Source: Nannochloropsis oceanica (lineage: Eukaryota; Sar; Eustigmatophyceae; Eustigmatales; Monodopsidaceae). Taken from it: a stretch of 64,000 nt of DNA. Of the stretch, positions 43,050-53,400 are shown in pieces (the first letter of the stretch is position 1; every line of letters starts with the position of its first letter). The DNA lies in the NCBI GenBank assembly GCA_004519485.1, contig CP038135.1:869001-933000 (forward strand), in the 5' to 3' direction. The notes below the pieces were generated by a model. The model was given only the letters and a program-made list of their open reading frames with translations, ran no database searches and was not told the origin of the DNA. The position numbers were made by a program, and so were the translations under genes.

Positions 43050-43720
43050 AAGAAAGGAGGGGGTGCAGGGGAGAGGAAATGGAACGAGGAGGAGGAGGAG
43101 GAGGAGGAGGAGGAGAAGAAGAGGAAGAGGAGAAGAAGAAGAGGAGGGCTTCAACCAAACTTATTGGAAGGAAAGATAAAATTCATGAAAAAATCTGTGC
43201 AGCTAATGTCACGCGCGAGACTTAATTTTCGCAGTATCAGGTGTTCAATATGAGTATGTATGTCTTTCCTTTGGTCTATCGCCATTCATTCTTCGTGCTT
43301 CTTTGGTTTTGGGGTTCGTTTCTTTCTTTCCTTTTCTCCTTCTGTCTGAACGCCACTCCCTGGGATCTAAAGTATCCTTGCATCTCCTGGCATTGAATAA
43401 CTGATATGCACTTCCACGACAACCAACACATGCAAAACGTACACAAAACAAACGCTCTCTTTCTCAGCCCTCCGTCCTCCCCTCCCTCTCTCCCTCTCTC
43501 CCTCCCCCCTTCCTTCTGTGTCCAGTCATATCATCATATTTCACAGTATTTTTGAATTATCCTTCCCTCCCTACTTCCTTTGTCATTCTCAAAGCGCGTT
43601 CAGCAGCTGCGTCGAGCCTACCACTTCTCTCTCCCTCCATTTCTCTCTCCCTCCATCCCATCCTTCTACCCCTCTCCTCTAATGCCACTACCACCCCTCC
43701 CTTCTTCCCTCCCTCATTCT
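43050..43720. other. Convergent gap with GGA repeat
   Basis: A GGA/GAA repeat lies at about 43083-43145; the rest is 3' flank of the dehydrogenase and of NDUFA5. No gene seen. Confidence 0.4.
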
Positions 43721-44432
43721 CTAGTCCCTAAAAGCCGCCTTGACCTCCTCCGTCTCCCAATATTTCCTCTCCTCATAATCATCCATCAACATCAACTCAT
43801 CCTCCCCCTGCGCCAGCATCTCCTCCAACTGCCCATCGTCCAATTCCTTCTCTAAGGCAACAGGGTCTGTGATGGCCTCGGCTTTTCCCAGACGATAGGT
43901 CGCGATGGACGTAATCACCTTGCGATACTCCGCGTCAGCAGGAAATTTCTGTTTTGAGGGAAGGAGAGAAGGGAGGAGGGGAGGGAGGTATGGCTGTGAA
44001 CGCCCTTGTTCTATAATCAGAGAATTCATGAAACTTTAGTGTCCGCATAACCACGGTACTCCACACCAAATGCTATTGTCCAGGCTCTCATGCACAAGAA
44101 AAGCACACATGTGCTTTCAACTAGCTTTCATTCCCCGTCACCCTATCCCTCCGCCTCTTCCCATCCTCCTCCTCTCGTTTCCCCCTTTATCCTCTTCCAC
44201 CCCCACCCCCACACACCTTGACCTTCTCCAACAAGGTCTTTTGTTGCTTGATAAAGTCGTCACGGGAGTTGGGGTTCACTTCCAAGCCCACGGGCCCCGT
44301 AGCGGTCTTGTGATAGGACGCCGCTGCTGTTGTTGCTTGCACAGAGAGCGGGGCTGATGTCCACCTGGTGGTCGGGAGCATGCTTACCCGCCGGCAGCAC
44401 TGCCGGGTGGTGGCAACCAGAAATGAGGACAT
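43721..44432 (-). CDS. NDUFA5: NADH dehydrogenase 1 alpha subcomplex subunit 5 (complex I B13)
   Basis: Two exons (44432-44217, 43948-43721) join in phase 0 to give 147 residues. The start MSSFLVATTRQCCRRVSML is a likely mitochondrial presequence. The core TATGPVGLEVNPNSRDDFIK, then TLLEKVKKFPADAEYRKVIT, YRLGKAEAITDPVALEKEL and DDGQLEEMLAQGEDELMLM matches NDUFA5, an accessory subunit on the peripheral arm of complex I. The family is about 115 residues plus presequence. ATGs at 44546 and 44486 in the same frame are possible longer starts. Divergent from the CaMK gene. Confidence 0.93.
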
Positions 44433-45207
44433 GTTGCTCTGTTTGGGAGGAGGGTCGGGTTGGGGTGGGTTGAGTGGGGAGGACATTGTCAACAGCTCAT
44501 CAGTGCGGGCGGTGTGAGCCAGGGGGTCCATCATCATAAGCACCATGGCAAAGCAACGACAGATTGATGAAAGTGTGGACGTGCGGTGGGGGGGCGGAGG
44601 AAGGAGTCAAATGCAACCCTTCTCGTGGTGTGTGAGGGGCCACCAAAGTCCAAGGGTGTCGAGGGGAAATGCTCATCTCTCTATCCCCACTTTTCTTACG
44701 CTTCCCATGGCGAGACTGCGACAGCAGACACCTCATTCCACACCGATTAAGAATGCAACTCCGCCACCCAAAAGACTGGGATTAGAAGTTTGAAGCCTGC
44801 CCCCTAAAAAAGGAGACATTTTACAGGACCACAAACACAAATACAATGCCTTGTCTAGAACAATCCAGGCCATCGCCTCCTGGCCAATCTTTTGTCTTGC
44901 AGTGCCACTGTAGTTCGCATGAATCGTTGCTCGGGGCGCACAAGTCATTTCTTCCTTTGATCCGTCTCTTGCAATTCTTATCGTTCATTGTTGCCCTCTC
45001 CATCCTCCACAACTCCCACATAGAGCGTGCCAATGAGGAAAAAGTGACCGTCATAATACATAACACTCTTCGGAGGGACTGTCCGAAACAGGGTCGAGGT
45101 GCGGAGAAGGAGGAGGCTGGCAGACCGTGCCTTTGCTTGGTCCTGCCCAGGACGAACTTTATTCACCGCCGGCATTTTGCCAATTCGGAATCTTGCCACT
45201 CATCAGC
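44433..45207. other. Divergent promoter, NDUFA5 / CaMK
   Basis: About 775 bases with small frames on both strands that I do not support. Confidence 0.35.
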
Positions 45208-48200
45208 ATGGGTACCTGTCTGTCCTGCTTGCGGGTACGTGAATAGACAGAGGCATTGGAGTGACAAGGAGAAATTTAGGGGGAAGGGGGGAGGATGGTT
45301 GGTTGTGGTTTTAGGTTGAACCTTACGGGCGGTCTTGCACTTATGTCATATCACCAAACATCCCGTAGATCCATTTCCTTGTCCCACCCGCCCCGTCAAA
45401 TGCATTAAGGCCCTGTGCATTTTATGCACGCCACAATCAATGCCGTCCTCCGTCTTCCCATTCTCATTCTCATTTCATTTCCGCTTCTAAAAATTTTGTC
45501 CTTTCAGATCGGCGTTACTGCATCTCGTCCACCCTCCCTTTGAGGCCTTACATGCTCCCTTTGCTAATGCACACAGGCACACACCTCCACACACACAGCC
45601 ATATAGATGGCTTTTGTATGACAAGAACGTACATTCATCACTCTATCCCCCCGCTTCATCCTCTCCAACCTGCCCCCCCTCCTCCTTCTCTGTCTCGCCC
45701 TCCCCTCCCCTCTTTCTGAATCTCGATTGTCCCGTTCCAAGGTCCTCCTCACTTAACTCCCCTCTTACACGACAGGGAATTATCTGACCGCCCATTCTCC
45801 CTTTACTACATATACCCCCCTTCTTTCTTCCCTCCCTCCTTCTCTCTCCCTCCTTTGCGATGCCGCGTTTTTCTGCGTATTCGCACTCTAATCCCTCACA
45901 ACACTCCTTCTCCTACCTCCCTACCTCCGTCCCCCTCCCCTCTCATTTCTACAGCTCTTCAAGCGCCGTACAGAGAAGCACCCGTACACACCCATCGTAA
46001 ACCGCTCTCAGAAGCAGCAGCAGCAAGAGCACGAGACGAGCTACGAACGTAGAAGACAGAGCGAGGAAGGGGGGGAAGGAGGGGAGGAGTACGGGCGCGG
46101 GTCAGCCTACCCGCCACGGTACCAAGGGACGGCTGTTAACGGGCTCAAAGGAAAGCAACGTCATTCCCCCTCTCCCAACTCTGCTTCTTTCCCCGCCTCC
46201 GTTGCTGCGGCGGCGGCGGCTGCTGCTGCTGCCTGCTGCTCCCCCTCCCCCTCCTTCTCCTCCCCTTTCCCCGTCCGTCGTGGCAGCAGCAACAGCCACA
46301 GCAGCAACAACAGCCTCGGAGGAGGAGGACGGGAGGGAGGAGGCACCAGCCGGAAACACAGGAGCGACAGCAGCTGTAGCGTCAGCAGCCGCACCCCCAT
46401 GACAAGTGGAGGAGGTACCGAGGGAGGACTGGGGCAAGGAAGCGATGAAGGAGGGGTGTGTTTCCACGTGAAGTATGAGTTGAAGGACGTGATTGGGGTG
46501 GGGTCCACGAGCACGGTGTATCGCTGCGTGGAGAAAAGGGGGGAGGGGAGGGAGTTTGCATGCAAGATAATCGACAAACGGATGGTGGAGTCCCGGTTCC
46601 GAGGCCTGCTGGATCAGTTTCAGCTTGAGATTGGAGTGCTTCGTGCTCTCGGGGGACATAAGAACATCATCCACTTGGAGGATGTGTTTGAGACCGAGGA
46701 GCGGATCTACATGGTCATGGAGTTGATGCGGGGCGGGGAGCTGTTTGATTACGTAGTGGAGAAAGGAACCTTGTCAGAGGAGGAGGCGAGCGAGCTCGTC
46801 CGGTGCTTGGCGTCGGCCATTGCCTACATGCATTCCCTGGAGATCATCCACCGGGATTTGAAACCGGAGAACCTGCTTCTGACCCATAGGGCGGAGGAGG
46901 GAGGGGTGGAGGGTAGGAAGGCGGAGGTGAAGATTATTGATTTCGGGTTGTCCAAAATTTTGGGGGGGGCCATGGCGAAGAGCTTTCTTGGGACGAGAGG
47001 CTACCTCGCTCCGGAGATGTTGCAGCGACAGACGTATTCCAAGGTGAGCCGAGACGTCCTTCCCTCCTTTCCTCCCTCCCCCCCTTTCGGAGTGTTTGTT
47101 ATGTTTCGGTTCTACTCTGCGAAGACTCGGTCATTCATCTCCCTCCCTCCCTCCCTCCCTTCCTCCCTCCCTCCCTAGACCATCGACGTGTGGGCCCTTG
47201 GCGTCATCGTCTTTGTCCTCCTCTGCGGCTGCCTTCCTTTCGACGACGATTCCACTGCCTTATCATCCGAGTCGGTCCAAGCCAAATTCCAGCTTCGTTT
47301 CCCCTCGTGGGCAAGTACGTCCTTCTTCTCTCCTTCCCTCCCTCCCTTCTTCATAGCTATCCTTGTCATCCCAATCAATCGACACAAGGCCTCAACCCTG
47401 GATAAGCAATCCTTCCCTCTCTCTTTCTTGCCTTCCCCCGCTCCCTCCTTCCCTGCCCCCTCCCCCCTACGTGCCCATGTCCAGCACCACATGCATTGAT
47501 ACGCACTCTTCCTTCCATCCATCCCCCTACACCCCCAACCTATCCCTACCTTCCTCTGAATCCACAGACAATTTTCTTTTCGGTGTGCACGACCATGCCT
47601 CTCCACTTACTCTTTCTTTCATCCCCACTCCCCACAAACCCGCCTCCATCCCCACCAGATAATCTCTCCTCCGGTGCCAAGGACCTCCTCGTGCACCTGC
47701 TCGACATCAATCCCCGGACGCGATTCACGGCCGAGCAAGCTCTGGCCCATCCGTGGGTCAGTGGCAGCACCGTGAAGGCCAACAACTTCCTACAGTCCCC
47801 CCGGGGAATTCGGAGGATTCGGGACCAGATCGGCCTCTCGTCGAGTCGGAGCAACAGTAGCTTGAATCTGGCGGGCATGGGAGGCCGGGAAGGAGGGATG
47901 ATAACGGAGGAGGGGGGGGGGGGGAGGAGGCGGAGGAGGGGGAGGAGGGGAGGGGGTAGCGTCGCAAGCCCATACCCCCGTAGAGCCGCATGTGATGACG
48001 GTGGGCATGTTGCAGCAGCAGCAGCACGACAAACATCTCTCTCAGCAGCAGCAGCAGCAGCAGCAGCAGCATCATCATCTTCTCCCTCCCTCCTATTCGT
48101 CCTCTTACGTGCAGCAGTACTACCACCCCCAGCAGTATCACCAGCAGCAGCAGCAGCCGCAGCAGCAGCTCCACCACTCAAACGGAGGGATGAATCGTGG

Positions 48201-48777
48201 TCACAGCAGCAGTAGCAGCATGGCCTCAAATCACTCCTCCTCCTCCTCCTCCTCTCCCTATCACCAGCCCTCCTCCTCCGCCTTTTATCCACCGGCCAAA
48301 CACCATTACTACCACCCCCACCCCCACCCACAGCACCCACAGCACCACCTTCAGTACCAGCAGCATCTACAACAACCGCAGCAGCAGCAGCAGCAACACA
48401 ACTACCCGTCCTCCTCCTACTCTTCTCCCCCCTACTCCTCCTCCCTTTCCTCCTTCTCCTCCTCCTTCCAGGCCTACCAGCAGCCATCCAATGCAATACC
48501 TGTCCTCGTCCCCCCTCTCGCTGCCGCAGGCAGAGATGGAGGCGAAGGCCATGCATACCAGCTCCAGCAGCGCCAGCAGCTGCATCCACAGCACTTCTCA
48601 CACGCAGGAGCAGGAGCGGCAGCAGCAGCAGCGGACCCCCCCCCTGTGCCATATTCCTCTTCTTATCGCGCCTCGTCCTCGTATATGACGTCACTAAGCC
48701 CGAAAGGAGGAGGAGAGGAAGGAGAGGGAGGGAGAGAGAGAGGGAGGATACCGACCTCACGGAAATCGAGTCGCTGA
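45208..48777 (+). CDS. CaMK-group protein kinase with N-myristoylation motif and Gln/His-rich tail
   Basis: Exons 45208-45234, 45955-47043, 47179-47314 and 47659-48777. The nine-codon first exon encodes MGTCLSCLR, a Gly2 myristoylation site with two cysteines for palmitoylation, so membrane anchoring is likely. A low-complexity stretch is followed by the kinase domain: VIGVGSTSTVYRC, the FACKII lysine, HRDLKPENLL, KIIDFGLSK, GTRGYLAPEML, TIDVWALGVIVFVLLCGCLP and RTRFTAEQALAHPWV. This fits the calcium/calmodulin-dependent or CDPK group; no EF hands are present. After about residue 510 a run of 13 G (47912-47924) puts the frame off by one; the next frame then encodes a plausible tail (TPVEPHVMTVGMLQQQQHDK..., Gln/His/Ser/Tyr-rich) to 48777. 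With 12 G the product would be 789 residues. A slip in the sequence is the simplest explanation. Confidence 0.85.
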
Positions 48778-50492
48778 GTGGGTGTAGGAAGGACAGTGAG
48801 GAGGAAAGGGAGGGTTGAACGAAAAGAGGCCCTGTCAAAGAAAAGCAATTGATGTGAGGGGTACAAGGAGAGAAAGAAGTGATAGCATGATAGGGAGACA
48901 CAGAGAGAGAGATTGGCAGGATGAGAGGGAGAGAGAAGAAGGGGATGAGGGAAGGAGGGAGTTAGAGGGAGGGAAAAGACTGCCGTGGGGAGGGGGGGGA
49001 TTGCGGGGGCGCGATGAAAGGATAACTGGTCTGAATCCTTCCTCCCCTCCTCCCCTTGACCCTGATTACTAGGAATGGAGGGCTCACGCGGGGGAAAGGA
49101 TCGGTGGGGGCGCGGGAAGAAAGAAGAGAAAAATATCATTGGAAAGATGAGGAGCACAAGCAAAGGAGAGCGAGGATATATCATGTGACCCTTACACTTA
49201 CTGTATAATCCTGTCAAAGAAAGGACGAAAGGAACCGTACAGCAGACTAACTGGAGAAAGAGGGAGAAAGGGTAAAGGGGGATAGAGAATGCGAGAGAGA
49301 GAGATGTGTTGACCGAATAGATCATTCTGTGTTGTGTACTCTGGTGTGGAAAAGAAAGCTGCGACATAAGAAGAGAAAGAGGTGGTAGGTACATGTGATG
49401 TATGCGACCTTCACAATTCTGGTATTACCGTCTGTCATGTGTGTGTGCTGCGCGCATGTGTGTATGCTTGTGAGAGGTGTAGAGGGAAGGTGGAAGAAAA
49501 TAGAGACATGTATCTTATCTTATGGTGGGCGGCGACATATGTATAAATATACACATGTGTGTGTGTGCATGTGCATCTACGTGTAGAGAAGCGTGGGTAT
49601 GTAGGAGTAGTTCAGAGTATGAATGGTTGGATGATTAGTTTTTCCTACATCGCATCAAAGACAGTGCCGACAGGATAGAAACAATTAGAATGAACGACGC
49701 AAAGAGAAAGAAGTAACACACGCATTTGTTTCAATGATGCCTTTCAGAAGGCAGCTCGGTGCTGAAGAGAGGTTAGCCATAATCATATGGAATCATTTTG
49801 ATTGTGAGTCTGTTAACACCATACAGACCTTGAAAGCGGCATGTCGCATGTGCATGGGCGTTTCAGACAAAACGGGCATTGATCAATCAGGGCATCTGCC
49901 ACACCACAAAATGATGGACGAGAACTCAGTCTTGCTTAGGATAGTTGTATGGGAGGAGTTTGTCTTACCGTGAAAGTTGGCTTGCTCCATGCAATGCGGC
50001 AAGTCTCCCCGGCTTAAAGATCAAGGCTAATGCCACCGCATAATGTAGCAGGGCCCGATGGCCGGAGAGAGACACGTGGCCGTTCTACGAGGGCGCGTTT
50101 GATTGACTCTTTCTTTTCTCTCTTCTTCTCGGCCTCGTTCATGATCTTGGAATCGATCTCTTCTTTTCTGTTTCCGTCGTCGTCCGCGTGATCTGTTTTT
50201 TATCCCTTTGTTCCCTCCCTCACCCTCTCCTTCCTCCCTCTTCCCCAAACTCTAAGCCGTCTTTTCTTTTTACTTTATCCCACTCTCTCTCTCGCAGCCT
50301 CCGCCTATGACCGTCCCAGTCATCTCTCTCTCCCTGTCTACCTCTCTCATTTCCTCTACTGCCACATATTTTCCAATCCCTTCGGTGTCGAGGTCTGGCC
50401 TTTTACTACTATTACGGTTTGCCATCATTCCCTCCCTACCTCCCTACCTCCCTACCTCCCTACCTCCCTACCTCCCTACCTCCCTACCTCCC
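48778..50492. other. Convergent gap between CaMK and UBA1
   Basis: The largest gap, 1.7 kb: purine-rich CaMK 3' flank to about 49380, TG-rich patch 49430-49600, then pyrimidine-rich DNA and an 8-bp satellite abutting the UBA1 stop codon. A 243-codon minus frame at 48663-49394 is antisense to purine-rich repeats and not protein-like. Confidence 0.4.
50430..50492. repeat. Minisatellite of an 8-base CCTACCTC-type unit
   Basis: About seven tandem copies ending exactly at the stop codon of UBA1 on the opposite strand. Confidence 0.85.
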
Positions 50493-53400
50493 TTACTTGA
50501 TCCTCAGCCTGACGTAAGGCACCTCCACATCGTCCATTGTCTCCGCGTCCATGCAAATAACCTCCAGAATCAAAAACTTCTTCCCTTCCGAAAGAGGCTT
50601 TTTCGTCACGGTCGCAACCACCTCGCTCAGGCGCATGGGCATCCGGAGCTCAATGTTCTTCTTGCTGGTGAGGGAGGAGTAGAGGAGCGAGACCCCGTGC
50701 GAAAGCATGCTCACTTCCAGCCCGAATTGCTCTTCCATGTAAGTCAAGAATTCACGGAGGGTCAGGTCACCTGTTTTTTGATGTATTTGTAATTTAAATT
50801 AAAATGGGCGTTATATTTTGTTTTCCTCTTGTCTTACGTTTGATTTACTATTTCATCGGGGGGGGGGGGGGGGGGGGGGGGGCAAACGTCCGCGTTTTGT
50901 TTTGTTAATAGTTCTCTTCTTTCCTACCTACTTCCGATGTAGATCCTATCCACCCACTCCGCTACTGCCACCACAACCGCCCCCTCACAGGCGCACACAA
51001 GGCTTCTTTAAATCCCAAGGACATGCACATGCATACACGTACACATGCGCACGTGCCCCCCCCTCCCTACCTTCGATGTCGATCCTGTCCCATGCGCTCC
51101 ACTTCCATTCCTCTCCCTTCACCACCGCCTTCTGGCTGGCGGGTGGCTGGGGCTCCGAAAAGGTGAAGAGAGGGAGGGCGAGGTTGATAAAAGCAGACTT
51201 ATGTGCCTCTATAGGTTTCTTGAGGACTGGAAGGAGGGAGGGAAGGGGAGAGGAAGGACGGGAAGGAAGACAGAGAGAATGAGATGGAAAAGCGTGTGGT
51301 GAAATGAGGAAGGGAAGGAGGGAAAGAAAGAAGGACGCCAGCTACCAACTTCCCGTTAGGGAGGGAAGGAAGGAGGGAAGGAGGAACGGAGGGAGGGGGC
51401 TCACCGAGCTTGTAGAGCTCAAGGCAGACGAGGCCTGTGACGAGAGCAGTGGTGGTGGCGATGGCGGGAATGATCTTCCCCGCGATTTGGCGCGTCTTGT
51501 GCATGTCCGCCTCTGGAGGAGAGGGAGGGAGGGAGGAAGGGAGGGACGTTTAGGAAGTGTACCTTCTGAGGCAATGCCTCCCCCTTAATCTTCTTCCTTC
51601 TTCCCCTCCCTCCCTCCCTCCTTCTATCCCTTTCCCTCTCCCTCCCTACCGGGAATTTTGTAGTTGGCAGCCCGGAGGTTACTCGTCGCCGTCACCACCA
51701 TCCTGAAGGGAGGGAGGGAGGGAAAGAGGGAGGGAGGGAGATGAGAAAGCGTGTTGACATGTGCAAAACGCAATTGGATGTCACTTTCGCTTTCCCAATC
51801 CCCCTCACTCCTTCCCTCCCTTCCTCCCTCCCTCCCTCCCTCCCTCCCTTTCTCACATGTGCGCATCCACGTCCTTGTCGAAATCCACGGGCTGGAGGGC
51901 AAAGCCGACCAGCGACGCGGGGGGAGGGAGGGAGGCAATGATGGACTCGCACCGGCTCTCCAAGTCGAGGGAGGAGGACACCCCCCCCCCTCCTCCTTGC
52001 TCGGCCTGCTGCTTGGCCTCTGCGTCCGTGACGGCGATTTTGACGCCCTCTGTGTTGAGAGGAGGACAGGGAGGGAAGGAGGGAGGGAGAGAGGAAGGGA
52101 AGGAGGGGAAAAGGAAGGTTGTGGAGGTCTCGCGGGAAGAGCTTGAGAAGGGGAGGGAGAGAAGGAGGAAGGGAGGGAGGGAGGGAGGAAGGGTTGATCT
52201 GTACCTTGCGGAGAAAAATCGGGCACCATAAAATTATCCAGCACAGTTTTAACGGCAGGTAAAGCTTGGGCTTGAGGGGGGGGGGGGAGGAAGGCCGTAA
52301 AGGGAGGCGCGGAGGGTGGCGACGGAGGTGACGAACGAGAGGTGGAGGGGGTTGTTGATGTCGAAGGTGAGGGGAGTGGGCGGTCGCTTGGGTCCCGTCC
52401 AGAATGGAGTGCCGGTGCTGGTGACCTGAGGGAGGGAGGGAGGGAGGGAGGGAGGGAGGGAGGGAGGGATGTGAAAGGATGGGGGAGGATGCGATTACTC
52501 TAGTTATTTTAAAGAACGTTTGGGAGGGAGGAAGGGAGGGAGGGAGGGGGAGAGGCAGGGAAGGAGGGAGGGAGGACATCCACCTGATCCAGCGGGAAAT
52601 TGTGCAGGAGCTGGCGAATGGTGTTGTTAAAGAGCTCTTCGAAACGGAGGCGGGCCCATGCAAGGCAATCGTCGTAGGAGGTGGGGCGTTGGAGGAGGGA
52701 GGCCTCGATGCGTCGGAGGCTCTCGAGCTTCGTATTGGGTTGCGTTTGGAGGTAGGCCAGGTACTGCGGGAGGGAGGGAGGGAGGGAGGGAGGGAGGGAG
52801 GGAAGGATGAGAAGGACGGAGGGTGCTAAAAGCGGCGGGAGATTATGTCTTGTTGGCGTTTGAGGTGGGTGGCTAACTGAGGGAGGGAGGGAGGGAGGGA
52901 GGGAGGGAGGGAGGGAGGGAGGGAGGGAGGGAGGGAGGGAGGGAGGGAGGGAGGGAGGGAGGGAGGGAGGGCATGCAGGCAGACAGGCAGGCCAGGGTCC
53001 GAGCGTACCTCCGGGTTGCTTAGGTAGGCATTAACGTCGTCCGGGGCCTGCTTAAACACGCCTTCGAACCAATCCCGGGCCCACTGGACGGTGTGTTCGA
53101 TCTGGTTGGGGAAATTCTTGAGGGTGCAGACAGGAATGCTCTTCTCGGGCGGGTCGCGGGTAGCCCCATAATTCTCTGTGAGGTGCGGGACGACCACCTG
53201 TGGAGGAGAAAGGGAGGAAAGGGGGGAGGGGGGGAGGGAGACAGCCGTGAGCTTTCGAGGTAGGGTGTACTGGTTCGCGCACTCGATGTTTATTTATCTG
53301 CTTCCCCCTTGATCCATATTGATGATGATGATTGGTGGTTCTTCAAGCCATGCGCCCTCTACTCCTCTTTCCCTCTCCCTCCTCCTCCTTTGGCCTTACC

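Noticed and set aside
44846-45319. A 157-codon plus-strand frame upstream of the CaMK gene
   Set aside because: Overlaps the MGTCLSCLR first exon in another frame; composition is not protein-like and it fits the leader/first intron.
47546-48901. A 451-codon minus-strand frame opposite the CaMK tail
   Set aside because: Poly-Ala/Arg/Ser products of CAG/CTG repeats; the kinase gene lies on the other strand.
52826-52878. Open extension [13 protein letters not shown] as an extra UBA1 exon
   Set aside because: UBA1 alignment joins exon 13 directly to the exon at 52763 in phase 0; the extension has no counterpart in E1 enzymes.
52880-52971. Regular short repeats that could be mistaken for a CRISPR-like or telomeric array
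   Set aside because: Simple GGGA tandem repeat without spacers, located in a UBA1 intron, and the unit is not a telomere repeat.
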